Shown here: positions 47,669-61,200 of the stretch, one piece after another | How the letters are laid out: the number at the start of each line of letters is the position of its first letter | How positions within the stretch are numbered: position 1 is the stretch's first letter | NCBI RefSeq assembly: GCF_022965805.1 | Contig: NC_133116.1 | Span: 2,418,001 to 2,482,000 of the forward strand | Direction of reading: 5' to 3' | DNA from: Primulina eburnea | Lineage: Eukaryota > Streptophyta > Magnoliopsida > Lamiales > Gesneriaceae | Length of the DNA: 64,000 nucleotides | Notes under the pieces: generated by a model | Seen by the model: the letters and a program-made list of their open reading frames with translations, nothing else | The model's database searches: none | What the model was told of the DNA's origin: nothing | Translations under genes and position numbers: made by a program

Positions 47669-48631
47669 ATAACAAAAAAGAAGTCTTCTCTCTATTCTTG
47701 AAAGTAGCTAACTCAATTAAACAAGAAATGGGATTTTGCTTAGGTAGTTTGAACTTCCAAGGAACCGAAATGTTGTTGCGTAAAAATTTGAGTGCGCGTT
47801 TCTTGGAATATATGAATTTTTTATATTAAGAGAAAGAGTTAGGCAAGACAATGGCAGCCGCCGCCGCCGCCGCCTTCAACTCGTTGTTCTTGTTTGACAG
47901 AAGAAAATAATTGGTCTCGAGGAAAACGTGGTTGACTTGGAATTATCCATACTGTTCTGGATAAACGATCTTATAATTCATATTACATAATTTTATGAAA
48001 ATTATTTGTCTGAATTCTATTTTAATGAATGGATTTTGAATCGATATTTAAGCTCATTATATTTTTTTTGGAGACATGTAATTTTTTCCAGAATTTAAAT
48101 TATGTCTTATTTATTTTAAGCTAGAGTTGCAGCTATTTCCATGGATTAAATTATTCTAGAATAGAGTAATTTGAAATTCAATTTCACGTATAAATATGTA
48201 GTAATTTCAAGATAATCAATTTGGTTGGATTGGTGTTACGTCTTGGTGATAGTCTCCCTCTGTTCGTCTTTTTTTTTTAAATAAAAATAAATAAACAGTG
48301 ATTTTAGAAAAATAATAATTCGTGTAGATGTTGAAAATTAATTTATTATCAGCATCTGTTGGAAACTCAGATGTAGAATATTCATATGGAATAGAATGAA
48401 TTACGTGTTGTGATATTGCCTCTTTTATAATATAATAATAATAATATTAGCACACGGAACATATGCTAAAATGTAAACATTATTTAAAAATTTGTTAAAA
48501 GTTTTTAAGTTAACTATTTATTTTTTTGCAATTTAATTATTGAATATAGTGAAAAATGATAAGGGTAAATTTGGACATCCATTAAAATGACAAAATATAA
48601 TTTTTTTCTTAGCAATACACATTATAATATA

Positions 48632-48775
48632 GAGTATGTCTCTTGTGAGACGATCTCCCGAATCTTTATCAGTGAGATGAGTCAACACTACCAATATTCA
48701 CAATAAAAAGTAATACTCTTAGCATAAAAAATAATATGTTTTCATGGATAGCCCAAATAAGATATATGTCTCACG
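48632..48775 (-). repeat. palindrome-ended repeat, copy I
   Basis: This inverted copy starts CTCTTGTGAGACGATCTCCC, with a core of ATTCACAATAAAAAGTAATA and CTTAGCATAAAAAATAATAT. It abuts copy J in opposite orientation. Confidence 0.85.
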
Positions 48776-48960
48776 AAAACTTGTGTGAGACGGTCTCACA
48801 TATCGTATTTTGTGAGACAGATATCTTATTTAGGTCAATAGGTCATCCATAGAAAATATTATTTTTTACTATAAGATTATTACTTTTTATTGTGAATATC
48901 AGTAAGGATTGATCCGTCTCACATATAAAGATTCGTGAGACCGTCTCATAAGATACTTAC
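48776..48960 (+). repeat. palindrome-ended repeat, copy J
   Basis: The head is AACTTGTGTGAGACGGTCTC and the tail is ATTCGTGAGACCGTCTCATA. A short internal doubling (AGGTCAATAGGTCATCC) makes it slightly longer than other copies. With copy I it forms an inverted pair. Confidence 0.88.
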
Positions 48961-50780
48961 TCAGTATATTAAATATTATTATAGTTATAATTTAGAAATG
49001 TTCAAGTTGAATCAACCAACCAAAAAAAAAAAGATCTATTGTTGAAAGGGTCCAAGCCGAAACAGCACGTTGCTCGTTTATGACAATAATATCTTTTTGG
49101 ACAGATCAATAGTTAGGTGGATATTTGTAAACTTTTTAATTGGGGAAAAAAAATGAGGAAGCTAAAAATTTATTTTTAGATTTATGTTTTTTCTTTTAGA
49201 ATTTTTTTTTATAAAAATAATATTTAAGCAAATATTTGACAAATAATCATATATTTTATTTTTTTATCAATATTTTTCGAACGAAAACACGTGAATATAG
49301 TTCATCTTCATTTTTTTTTTTAAAAAAAGAGTAACTTGAGCAAGAAGGATAAAATAAAAGAAACCATTGGAGTACTTGTACAATGACACTTTGTGATCAT
49401 TACTGAATTTAAATCGATAAAGAATCACCATTTTTGTGGCAAACTCAGCCAACTTCTCCAGTAAAATCTGAAGTGAAAATCATTGATCTGATTCGTTGGT
49501 TCTATTTCTAAATTTTAAATTCTTTTCACTGTGTATATTCAGATACATGATTCAATTTACTTTGTCTTGCCCTTGAATTTTGTTGTTGCTTCTTATAGGA
49601 GCTAAAAAATGCCAATTCGGTGAACGGAGGTCAAGAACCGAGGTAATTTCTTCTTTCCCTTCGTTATTAACCAGATTTTGTTTTTTGTTTTTTTTAATCG
49701 TGATTTGTTTTAGTTTATGATGTCCAGGCAATTTTCCCTTGGGTCTTTGATCAATTTTGGTAATTTTCATTCCGAGTTTGTCTTTATGCGGGCTCTAATG
49801 TTTGGAAATGTTTGAGTTTTGTTGCTTTTGTGGGAGCTCTCTGCCTTTGATGATTTATTTATTGGGGTTTAGATGGTTTGTAGACGAGCACTGTATGACG
49901 CGAAAATGGATAGATTTTGTGCCGATAATGGACCACTGTTGGCCAGTCAAGGCTTCTGCTGGCAAGTTTTCAAATTTTCGGATATTCTGTCTTTCCTGTG
50001 GTTGAATTTTTTTTAGGCTTTAGTTTTTCCCCAAAACACGAATGCATATGGTCGAAGAACCTTTGAAGCAGAGTTTCTTGCCTCTGGCTGTGTGCATTAT
50101 CACAAACCAGTTCAACTATTTTAGCGCTCGCTGCAACACACGAAAAGATGTCACAGGGTTGGGTTCATGTGGTTGTGCCCGTTATATAGAACCTACTTAG
50201 AAATTCCATGTATTCTGCGAAGTCACTTAAGCTGTTCTTGTTGGTGTCATCAATTGAATACCCCCATGGTAGAAATATTTATTTATCAGGATATAGGTTT
50301 GAATTTGAGTCATTTTGGGTGCCTGAGTATGATGTTTTTTTTAATGTTGTTTTGTTGAAGATTTCACTGCGATTTGCCTTCTAGGTGACTATAAATTGGT
50401 GGAATGACATTTCATCAGCTGCTCAGATTTCTTTCTATATATTTATTTAAGCGTATGTGTGAGAATTTTTTTTTGGACACAGAGTAGCGTTTGCCATGAA
50501 CTTAAAAGCTTACTCTCTACTCAACAAAGTCGTTCTTCTAAAAAATGTACAGTATATTGAGGGAACTTATACGTTGATTATTTGGCATCGGATATAATAA
50601 TTTAGATGTTATATTTCTTGTGTTATACTACTAATATAATGGCAATAATTGTTCTGAGAAATCAGTAATAATCTTTCTAATCGTCAAGAACAGGACATAT
50701 TATGTGCATTTAGCTTGTACATGTTGTTTTGTACTAGTTCTCAGCCTTTGAATTACCATAACATCAGAAAGAGCACAAGC

Positions 50781-53700
50781 ATGGAAGATTCAAATGCGAT
50801 GACAATTGAATTCCTCCGGGCAAGGTTGTTATCTGAAAGATCCATCTCAAAAACGTCCACGCAAAGAGCTGATGAGCTCTCCAAGAGAGTGAGTTCATGG
50901 CACATATGTGAATATGTGCATATTTCACTTCCCTCCTGTCCCCTGTCCCATCCAGTCGTCATTTCAAAATAACAGTTTCTGAAACTATATGTACATCTAG
51001 GTGTCTGAATTGGAGGAGCAACTAAAGTTTGTATCCCTTCAGAGAAAGAAAGCTGAAAAGGCAACTGCAGATGTTCTTGCAATTCTTGAGAACCATGGAA
51101 TAAGTGATGTGTCAGAGGGTTATGATTCAAATTCTGACCACGAGGAAACCCTACATCGATCTATGACTGACTCGTTGATGACAAAAGATATGTCAACCAA
51201 CTTGAAAGTAAGAAGAAATGAAATGGAGTCTTACTCTAGCTCTGAACTTGAATCATCTGCATCAATTGGTAGAAGCTTGTCCTGGAAAAGTACAAAAGAT
51301 TCTCAGTGTTCTCTCGAAAAGAAGAAACATGTGGACCCTGTTAGAAGAAAATATAATTTTCCATTAAATGGTTCTTCAGCTAGACGGGTTGGTAAATCAT
51401 GTCGCAGGATAAGGCGCCGGGAGACTAGGTCTTTTTCCAACCTTGGACTTTGATCTCTGGCCCATTATAACTTTCCTGTTGGCAAATATAACATGTGATC
51501 TTTAACTCCTAAAATCTCTTTGGTGCATAACTGAATGAACTCCTTCATGAAATCACATAAAAGTTACATCTTAATGCAATTATTTGTAATTTCTTTGTAA
51601 TTTCTATTATTCCCTTTGGTTTCATTTGCCCGATCAATCAACACAATTTCTAATTATATATATACATAATAGTAATTGCATTTAAACTAAGTCATTAAGC
51701 TAACCAAAGTCTGTCATGCTGCACCAAGGATGCTACCGTCTTTTTTGTGTATCAGATCAATGGAAGAGTTTCAAAATGATAGGCCTGTGAAAGCCACATC
51801 TTCAAGAGATGTTTCCAACGGCTCTTATTCTAATCCCGGATCATTGAGAGAACACACGGAATATGATAGTGAGAAGCAGCCTATAGAAAACTTGATGCTA
51901 GAATCAGGTAGTGAAAGTCGGAAGATCAATGAACATTATAGTAGTGAACATGAGAGAGATGATATGGAAAATGCTTTGAAACATCAGGCACTACTCATTG
52001 TGCAATTTGAAGAAGAGGAGAAGGCCCAGAGAGAATGGGAGGAGAAGTACAGAGAGAATAACAGTGGCACACAGGTATGCTTTACCAGCCTCAGATGTTA
52101 CACCATTAAAGTAATCCAAATGTCTTCAGTTCATGCACCCTTATTTTTCCATAACTTCCACGTTTTGGATTTAATATAATATGCTCTTATAGGTCTGTAC
52201 TAGGCTGAGTTTATATTATATGTTTTTAGTAAGTTTAGAGACGCCAATTTTGCACGTAAATAGACGAAAAGAGAGGAAAGAGGGAGGAAACCGGGTGATG
52301 AAGATTTTCCAGGAATATTTATGATGGAAAGAAGGAATGATCATATTTTGATATGTTGGGACGGAAAACATGAATTTAAAAGATACACTTTTTTCAGCCA
52401 AAATTGAACGGAGCACAAACTATGTGTTCATTCTCGAGTGGAAGCCAATAACATTTCCTTCACTTGAAAACTGAAACAAACAGCCGATCTTTGTAGTTAT
52501 TAAATAACATTGAGAGCAGATACTCAATGTTATCATTTTCTCCATGATTATTAGGATTAATCAGTCCATGTATGAAACATTTGAGGTTGGTAGATTTTTT
52601 TCCTATTGTCCTACTACTTATGTTTAAATACTAATTTATTTTCCTATCATTCTTCTTTATATTCATATGATCATATATTCTTGAATGTAGCTTCATCCAA
52701 ATCATTGCTGTGACATATTAATGTTGTTCAGAATAATTTTAACCTTCCGCTATCTTGTCCATGAATCACCAGGATTCATTTGATCCCAATAGCCATTCAG
52801 ACTTTACAGAAGAACAAGAGGAGATGAAGTTACATGGATTTTCAGTTGCTGGTGGAACATTGAGTTCAAATAAACTAGAAATGAAAGGAAAGTTACTGGA
52901 AACTCACTCTGGTGAAGAACTTGAGACTCACCAAAGTTTTCTATCGCCCCCAGATGAAAAAAAAGGATTATTTCAGGATCAGGGGTGCAGCCACGTAATT
53001 ACTCGTGAACCTCCAATGCTGGAGTCCTCAAGGAAAGATCACGAGGCACCAAGTTTGCCCATATATTGTACTATGACACACTCTTCAACAAATATTTCTT
53101 CTAATGCAGAGAAAATCTTTCCACCGATTGTTTCTGCGAGTAGCTCTTCATCCAACAAGCTTCCAGTTGTCCTGCAGGAAACTTCGAAGGATTTAGGATC
53201 AGTTCTGGAGGCACTTCAGCAAGCTAAATCTTCACTGAAACAGAAAATCGCTACCTCGCTACCAATAGCTGGAGGAACTTCAAACACTTTGGACACTTTC
53301 AGGTTTCCCCCAAGTTCACCGGCCCTTTTCAGGTTGCCTACGGATTATCAAGCAACTTCGACAGCCAAACATCCTGTCATTGATGCAAAGTCAAGTTTTG
53401 CAAATTTCTCTCCAGAAATTTATGGTGATAAACTGTATCCCAAACCTTATATTGATCCAAGAAATGCTTTATCTGATGTCACACTTCTCACATTTCCTTC
53501 CAGCCCTTCAACTGAATCCTGGCATGGAGCTACTCCACAGCAGTCCCTCAGTTATCCAAGACCTAGTACTGGTCCACCGTCTCACAATATATTGTACAAC
53601 ACTGCTCCTTACACAAATACAGTTCCTCCTGTTCGATATTCTTACCCGTTTCTCCCTGACATTACACTTCAATTACCATTGAGCGATGGAACATCAAGAA

Positions 53701-53786
53701 GCCTTTCCAGTTCTGAAACCAGTGTACCTCCAGTTGCACGCTTTTCTTCAAACGATGAAAGTTTTAGGCGATATATGAACAGGTAA
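50781..53786 (+). CDS. coiled-coil protein, gar2-related-like (plant-specific)
   Basis: Four exons are read: 50781-50888, 51001-51428, 51756-52074 and 52773-53786, totalling 1869 nt or 622 aa. The N-terminus (MEDSNAMTIEFLRARLLSER, then ADELSKRVSELEEQLKFVSL and KKAEKATADVLAILENHGI) is a strongly conserved plant block that forms a coiled coil. A Ser-rich linker, a basic RRIRRRETRS segment and a second coiled coil (about 225-260, FEEEEKAQREWEEKYREN) follow. The C-terminal half is Ser/Pro-rich and probably disordered. I recall similar Arabidopsis proteins annotated as nucleolar gar2-related, but the name is weak and no function is proved. The final AGGTAATC could also be a donor, so a further small exon is possible. 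Confidence 0.8.
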
Positions 53787-54276
53787 TCACTTGCTGTGGC
53801 AAGGCACTGCTGATAGTTGGAGGATGAAGGACACTGTCATGTAATTTTGTCTGTTCTGTTCTCATTTGATTTTTGTCATGTTAACTTGACTAATTTTGTA
53901 TTTGGATACCGTGTGTTTTGGTAATTTTAATTTGCTTCAGCTATCTTTTATGGTTGAAGCTGAGTTAGTTAAATTTGCAGAATCACTTGCATTTTAACCT
54001 TGAACTTGTGCATACTCTTTAGCGTGTAGAAAGTGGTAGTATTTCAAGTGATAGCCGTCCTTACAATTTGGAGATTTATAAAGAATGCAACACAAAGAGA
54101 ATTAAATTTTATTTCCTTCAGAGTCCAAATTACACTGTACAATCACATTAAAAAATCAACAATTGAACCATGAAAAAGGATGTTAATAATAAATCACATT
54201 TCCATCATTGAAATATTTACTTCTCTGTTATTTAAACTGAAGGATGCTAGCACTTTCTTGAATTCTTGAATCCTCC

Positions 54277-57200
54277 CTATCTTCTCTGAAAGTTCAAGAC
54301 CTTGATGCCATACACAAACACAAAGAAGAACAGCAATACCCATCCAACATGAGCCAAAGCAACATATCCAAGGAAATCAGAATCGTAACCTAAGAACTGT
54401 TTAAGGTAGTCCTTAATTGGGATGTCACCATGTTCCGGCACATGAACATTGTCCATTTTATCACCTAGCTGAGATGTTACAAGGCCGTAGATCGTCCATG
54501 CCACCGGAGAACCCCAGTAGTACCACCTCCACCAGATTGGAATTTGCTGCAAATTTTGAGAGATTTTGTCAACAAAGGTCCCCTTTTATGTCCAAAACAC
54601 AAATTTGGGATAAAAAATGACGACAAAATAAAGGGCTGGACCCAGCGAGGGGCTAACACGGTAATTTTTCCCCTCAGTTAAATTCTTGGATCCATGCTCG
54701 GAAAAACAAGTCGTATAGTTACTTCAGTATTTTTACCATTCTTGGAATGAGGAAGCCAGAGAAGAGGTTCCAAAAGCTGAGGAAGAATGACATGACAATG
54801 GCAGCTATCTGGTAACTTGGTGTGAGTGCCACAAGCATCATCCCATATAATGTGAAGTACACAAAGCACATGAATACATAGTAATAGAACCACATGAACT
54901 TGGTCGCCCCCCATTCAAATCCAATCATTGAGTAAAGGAGAAGACTGTACACAAATGTTTGGATGCCAACATAAATTGTTTCTACCGTCACCTGTACAAG
55001 AAGGAAAATTTGTAAAGATAGGTTACAAGATAGAGCTCGTTATATCTATGCTCGTCTTGAGATTATACTGTCAGCTTTGATTTTTTACCTGAGCAAATGC
55101 ATAAGGCAAAGCTGAGAACATCCCAGCTGCTTTTTCCCGATAAAATACAGTTCTTTCAATTGCAACTACCGATTGCACAGCTGAAGTGTTTGTTCCTCCA
55201 AGGAATAGAACGGCAGCATACATGGCTCCTAGAAGATTTGAAAGGTCTTGCTGTTTGTGTCTGTCGAAGGCGGTGCTTCGTGTCAAATATTTAAACCTTG
55301 GAGCTTAAATATGCAGAAGTACATTAAAAGATAGCAGATTATAACTTACATCTTATCTCCTTTATTCCAGAAGATGATTCCAAATATGAGACCAATAACT
55401 GTTGTCATGAAAAATCGGATAACATTGTACTGTGGATTCCTCCAGTAAGACCAGTGCTGTTTCCAAATGCATGCCTTGATTTGTGTGAGGAATGGTTGAG
55501 AGTATTTAGTAGGGAAGTATAAGTCTTGGGTTTCTTGTGTTGGAGTGCTTAGCTTTCTAATAAGTTCTCCATTCCTCCTGAAATTTGGAGAGCGTAAGTA
55601 AGAAATCCATGTTTGAGTATTATATGAGATCTTGAAACATAATCTACCCATACCTATTTAAGTCAGAGTTGGAGTATATTTCCACAAAATCCAAGTCAAG
55701 TTGAGATTCAACTGCTGCAGAACTAACTTCCAGCATCCATGTGGCTGGATTATAGCCGTATTTTATCTTAGACACGCCTTCAATCGCCTGAAAGATACAA
55801 AAGTCGAGAAATATTGGATTTAGATCATTTTTCAGTTCAGAATGATTCAAGAACCTTAATGAATAGTACTTACTTCAAAGTATTCTATCAACAGTTGTGA
55901 ATTTTGTCCAAGAGGTCCTGCGTAAATAACTTGTCCTCCTCTCTTCATCAGAAATAGCTGCAGGGACATTCAGAGATCTCATACTTTTGTTCCTAGAATA
56001 TCTGGGTATCTGTATACCTCAATAAACAGAAGTACCTCATCGAATGATTCAAAAATGTCAATGCTTGGCTGGTGAATTGTGCACACTACAGTTCTTCCTG
56101 TGTCCACAGTGTTCCTGACAGCTCGCATGACAATTGCAGCAGCTCTTGCGTCAAGGCCAGATGTCGGTTCGTCCATGAAAATGATAGACGGATTTGCTAC
56201 CAGTTCAACAGCGATGGTGAGTCGTTTTCTCTGTTCAGTTGATAGGCCATCAACTCCTGGAAGTCCAACCAACGAGCCTTTCAACGTGTTCAACTCGACT
56301 AGCTCCATCACTTCCTCGACAAACATCTGAGGAAAATAGGTTGGTAACGATTACAGGAAGGAAATACGATTTATTGCATCTATGTTTTAAGAGATAAAAA
56401 GTGATCCATGAAATCATGTGGTTGCCACTAGGTTAAAGTCCATAGCTATTAGTTATGTTGCAGGCTTGCAGTGTCAGGTTACAGCTTTGACACGATCTTC
56501 AGGCATTTTTTGACAGGGGAAATGATGTCTAGGCCAAGCAAGATGATAAAAAGTATATGGTAGAATGACTTGCCTGTCTTGTCGCCTTGTTCACATCTGC
56601 TGGAAGACGCAGCCAGGCTGAATAGAGAAGCGACTCGTAAACAGTCACATGAGGAGAGTGAATATCGTTCTGTTCACAGTATCCACTCACACGAGCAAAC
56701 GTTTCTTGATTCTTGGGATAACCAGATATACGGATATCACCTTCTATATACCCACCGGTTTTCCTTCCTGCTAAAACATCCATCAAAGTGGTTTTTCCTG
56801 CACCGCTCACCCCCATCAATGCGGTCAAGACTCCAGGTCGGAAAGCACCACTAACGTCTTGTAACAATTGGAGTCTCGTCTCCTCAACTCCTTGGCTCTT
56901 CATTTCCTTGAAATTACGCAGAACCAATGATGAGGGACAAAATTAGCAGCAATTTGACAGAAAAAGAGAAACAAGATTCAGTTGCTTACTGCTGGCATAT
57001 CAACGTAGTAATTCACGTGATCAAATGAAAGGGATAATGCCTTGAATGGAAGCACCATTCCTCGTTTTTTAGTTGCAGTAGTTGCATCACTTGCATTCGC
57101 TTGTTCTGGTGTGGTCCTCCCTGCATTATCAATAAGGTTTGACGTTTGCATAGATTCTTGAAATGAAGAAAGAAGAAAAGAAAAAAATTCAAAATTCCCA

Positions 57201-60200
57201 CCTTCCATTTTAGAGCACGCCGACTTATTTTTCTTGCTTTCATTTTCTAGGTTTGAACTAACCGATTTGGACTCTCCCATTGCTGCATTGGAGTTTGGAT
57301 TCTAACTTTAATCTTCTTCGAATTAATGAATCAGAAAGCTAAATTCGTTTGGTTTCTTAATATTTATATCTGATCAGTATTGAAGTTTAAACTTACGTTG
57401 TAAGAATGTCAATGCGGCAACAAAACAGAGATTGAAGAACAGAGAAAAGCCAAACAGCGCAATGACACAAATCCAATACCAATGTTCTTCAGTAAACATT
57501 CCTCTGGCTGCTAAAAGTTCCAACCCTGCTGAGCTTCCGGCAAATCTTTTATCGTCGTTGGGCTAAAAAAACAGATCAAACATCACGCGATGATTGAAAA
57601 ATATGATATTCACCATGACACCATATAAACTAGAATTTTTGTTTGATAACAATTGATTTAGCTTTACCGTGGACCATCTTGGGTCAAGAAATTCTACGAG
57701 TACAATTGCATTTTGTCCATAAGACATGGGTGAAAGATAGTAAGCCCATTTCATCCATGGTTGAAGGTCATCTGCAGTTAAACGACAGAATGATTTATAA
57801 TGAACTGTGTACATGAAATAGGACTTTAAAGAAAATATACAATGGTAACCTTTGGCAATGATGAATCCACCAAGAACGAAAACCAGTAACAAAGTGAAGG
57901 TTCCAAGAGTATTGGCAACGACTTGTGTTCTTCCAAGGGCAGCAATGAAACGAAATAGGCCTAAGGCCATCTGATGAACGCCCACAAATGCCAAGTATTG
58001 CCGGAAGAACCTATAATATTTATGCATCATTCATTGTTCATTGAGTCTCCATTCTTCTGAGTATTTTTTGTATGGTTAAGGTGTATAAATATCAAAGATA
58101 AAATGTTCCAAAATTTAAATATTACCTACTAGCTGCAGGGGCAAATCCAACGGTGTAATATGTTAGTATTACCCATATTCCTGACTCCATTATCGAGATG
58201 GGAATCCTAAGGAGCCAAATGGGAAGAGCAAAAGCCCACGCCGGGTAAAATAAGGCATCCCTTTGTTTGAAAAACACGGGAAGTCTGAAAATTGTCATGG
58301 CAAGCTCAGCCATACCGTTGAACATGACATTAATGAGACTAAAGAAAAGGGCACCATAAAATTTTCCTCCATCGTCTATATAACCAGGCTTCATTTGTGT
58401 CCTGAAGAACACGGTGAATGTAAAAAGAGCCATAATTGTGATCTGTGTCGTCTTGAAAATGTACACAAACGAGTTACGTTTCATCAGCAACCATTCTCTT
58501 GATAAGCATGCCTTGAACAAGTCTTTGTTTGAAATACCATATTTCTCCTTCACCAAGGCTGCTGGATGAACTTGGCTCTTCTCGTAAGGGATTCTAAGTT
58601 CTTCAAAGATCTTTTGTCCAATGTAGAAAGATTCGAACCGATGGACGAATTCCGTTACTGAAATGTATCGGTAAGGTTCAGTTTTCCTTGACCAGTACTG
58701 CTCTTGGTCTTTCTTAGATGTAACCTCTTGCAGAAAATCAGCCACTCCTTTTCTCTCGGGACACTGGAATCCTACACTCTCGAAGAAGTCAAGAACTTGA
58801 TCACGTGGACCTTGATAAACAATTTGTCCTTCAGAAAGCAATATCAAGTCATCGAAAAGATCGAATGTCTCAGGGGCCGGTTGTAAAAGGGAAACGATCA
58901 TTGTTATATCCATTATGTGAACCATTTGCTTCATGCATTTGACAATTTGAAATGTGGTGGAGCTGTCGAGACCGGTCGAGATTTCATCCATCAGAAAGAC
59001 TTTAGCTGGCCCAACCAACATTTCTCCTGCATATCAAGCAAATATTCAAAAGCCACATTAGCATATTCAGATTCTAGTTTTGGTAAGTATTGGAAAAATG
59101 AAACCAGTGCACATACCAGTGGTAACACGCTTCTTCTGTCCACCAGAAATACCCCTTCTCATTTCGTCACCCACCATTGTATCGGCACAGATATCCACTC
59201 CAAGAACCTGTTAACCGAAAAACATCAATAAACAGCTAAAACTGCGACGTTCATTCGATCAATTCAACATCTTGAAAAGGAGACGAACTTTGAGCACATT
59301 ATCTGTGACTAAACTGGTCTTCTGTCCAGCTACTGCAATGGCTTTCATGAATGAATCGATTCGAGGGTCTGGTTTGATCCCTGACTGCTTTTCACGCCTC
59401 GATAATTCTGCCAGCATTTCATCTCTCGCACCGACTCCAAAGCAACGACCCGAAAAATTCAAGGTTTCTCTTACTGTCATCTCACCATGGTGAAGATCAT
59501 GCTGGCTGATGTAAGCACAAGTTCTCTGAGGAATAAATTCCCTCAATTCGTGACCACAATAAGTGATCTTTCCACTCACCTAATGTATTGGAATCCAGCA
59601 GAAATAGGCGATTCAGAGCAAGTTTATGCATAAAGAATCACATATTATCAAGATATATTAGCAAGCGCCTTGAGCAACGGAGTAGATTTTGGCATAAATT
59701 TCTCACCCTAAGATCTTCCCCCAGCTTTCCAGCAAGCGCCTTGAGCAACGTAGTTTTTCCTGAACTTGGAGGTCCCAAAAGAAGAGTCATCCTGGTAATT
59801 ACAATGTATATCCAATTTCAGAAAAATTGCATGATAAACACTAGACTAAGAAGCTCATTTCTGATGCATGCAGACGTACCTCGATGGCTTTACTATGCCA
59901 GACACATCATTTAGTATTTTGACTGCCTTCTTTTGAGATGGGAACAGCCTCAAAAGGCCAAGAATTCCCTATTTAAAACAAGGATTATTGGCTAGATAAT
60001 CGATGTCTTATTCTACCGCATATCACGAAAAATATAAAAAAGATGACAGGAAAGACTACCTCCAGCGCGTTTATGGTAGAATTGTATAGAGTTGGAAGTG
60101 CTCTGCTTCCGGCAAATGCATCACCTTCAACTGACAAATGCTCGAACCTGATCTCACATCGTGGGACATTGATTCCGACCCTATTCGCACAAACCCGAAA

Positions 60201-60654
60201 TATCTCAAGAAAACTTTACTTTTCATCCAAACTAGATCAGATAAACAAAATCACAACAACATGTTTTTTACCTATCAATTCGCTCACGGAGTCGTAAAAG
60301 CAACCTCTCGTTGTCATCTTCGAAAGCTTTCATCATCCCATCCATAATATGCTTCTTATCCTGCATGCTTAGATGAGTAAAATCAACTTCTTCATGCACA
60401 ACCCTTCCATTGTCCAAAACTTGCTTCAAGATTCCCTTTCTCATTCGATCATAAGTAGGGAGCCTCTCGATGGCCGCCCACCGTAGCTCTTCCTCGTCGT
60501 CCTGCCTCCCGCTTTTCTGAAAAATGTCGTCTCCTGAAGCCACGATTGCCTCATGAATACTGGCTGAAGCCCAACCTCTTTTGCTCGGGGACGAAAAGCT
60601 GGATTTCCTACTCATGGATCTTGCCAGCTCATCTCTTGTCACTGCAGCGGCCAT
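54277..60654 (-). CDS. ABCG (PDR): full-size ABCG transporter, PDR type
   Basis: Twenty minus-strand exons, from 60654-60272, 60180-60060, 59968-59880, 59791-59707, 59579-59289, 59207-59117, 59026-58126, 58010-57850, 57771-57668, 57562-57397, 57282-57202, 57120-56990, 56906-56574, 56326-56036, 55957-55874, 55787-55654, 55577-55350, 55260-55089, 54991-54737 to 54546-54277, total 4371 nt or 1456 aa. It is an ATP-driven exporter at the plasma membrane. The reverse order NBD-TMD-NBD-TMD is clear. NBD1 has GPPSSGKTT (about 204-212), ISGGQ (343-347) and VFLMDE. NBD2 has GVSGAGKTT (900-908), a diverged signature LSTEQ (1007-1011, normal for this family) and IIFMDE. Two six-helix domains cover about 520-750 and 1190-1456. 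Substrates such as hormones, terpenoids or wax precursors cannot be told from sequence. Exon 13 uses a GC donor. No defect is seen. Confidence 0.94.
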
Positions 60655-60786
60655 TTTAGCTCACTGCAGTCAGTGGTGTGTCGACTGGACAAGATCAAAG
60701 GAAAAACCTGAGTTTTGTGGAAGAGCAGAAGACAGATTCAAGAATGCAGATTGTTAGTGTTGATTAAGGTTCTTTGGATGGTGTTG

Positions 60787-60794
60787 TATATATA
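60787..60794 (-). promoter_or_regulatory. probable TATA box of the ABCG gene
   Basis: On the minus strand the sequence reads CCTATATATAC, about 135 bases before the ATG at 60654. The implied transcription start is near 60755-60765, giving a leader of about 100 bases. Confidence 0.55.
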
Positions 60795-61017
60795 GGATTT
60801 GGTAGAAAAGTTTCAAGAATGGTATAAGCTAAAGAATTTGAGAGAGCGCATTTTTTATATCAGAGTGATACTATATTTTGTCGGCTCTTTGTGACAATCT
60901 CAATAAACTACGCTTTCTTAAATATTCATGTTTTTGTCTTTATTTCTTTTCTTGAGCTATTTTTATTATAATTATAGCAGCGGTAAAAGAAGAGTGTTTC
61001 GCTTGATTTTCCTAAAT

Positions 61018-61200
61018 TTTTTATGAGTGAGTCTCGTATGAGACCGTCTCACGGATCATAATCGGTGAGACGGATCAATCCTAACCATATTCACAATAAA
61101 AAGTAATACTCTTAGCATAAAAAATAATATTTTTTCATGGGTAACCCAAATAAGAGATCCGCCTCACAAATACGACCCGTGAGACCGTCTCACACAAGTT
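61018..61200 (-). repeat. palindrome-ended repeat, copy K
   Basis: This full-length inverted copy runs from GAGTCTCGTATGAGACCGTC to CGTGAGACCGTCTCACACAA. The core ATTCACAATAAAAAGTAATA matches copy I almost exactly. Confidence 0.9.

Larger units (their letters stand above)
47669..50780. other. spacer with divergent promoters and a leader region
   Basis: The left end is the promoter of the small minus-strand gene. Copies I and J of the palindrome-ended repeat lie head to head at 48632-48960. From about 49.5 to 50.7 kb the sequence is less AT-rich and probably holds leader exons and introns of the coiled-coil gene that starts at 50781, for example a possible exon near 49600-49640. I could not define these exons. 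Confidence 0.45.
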
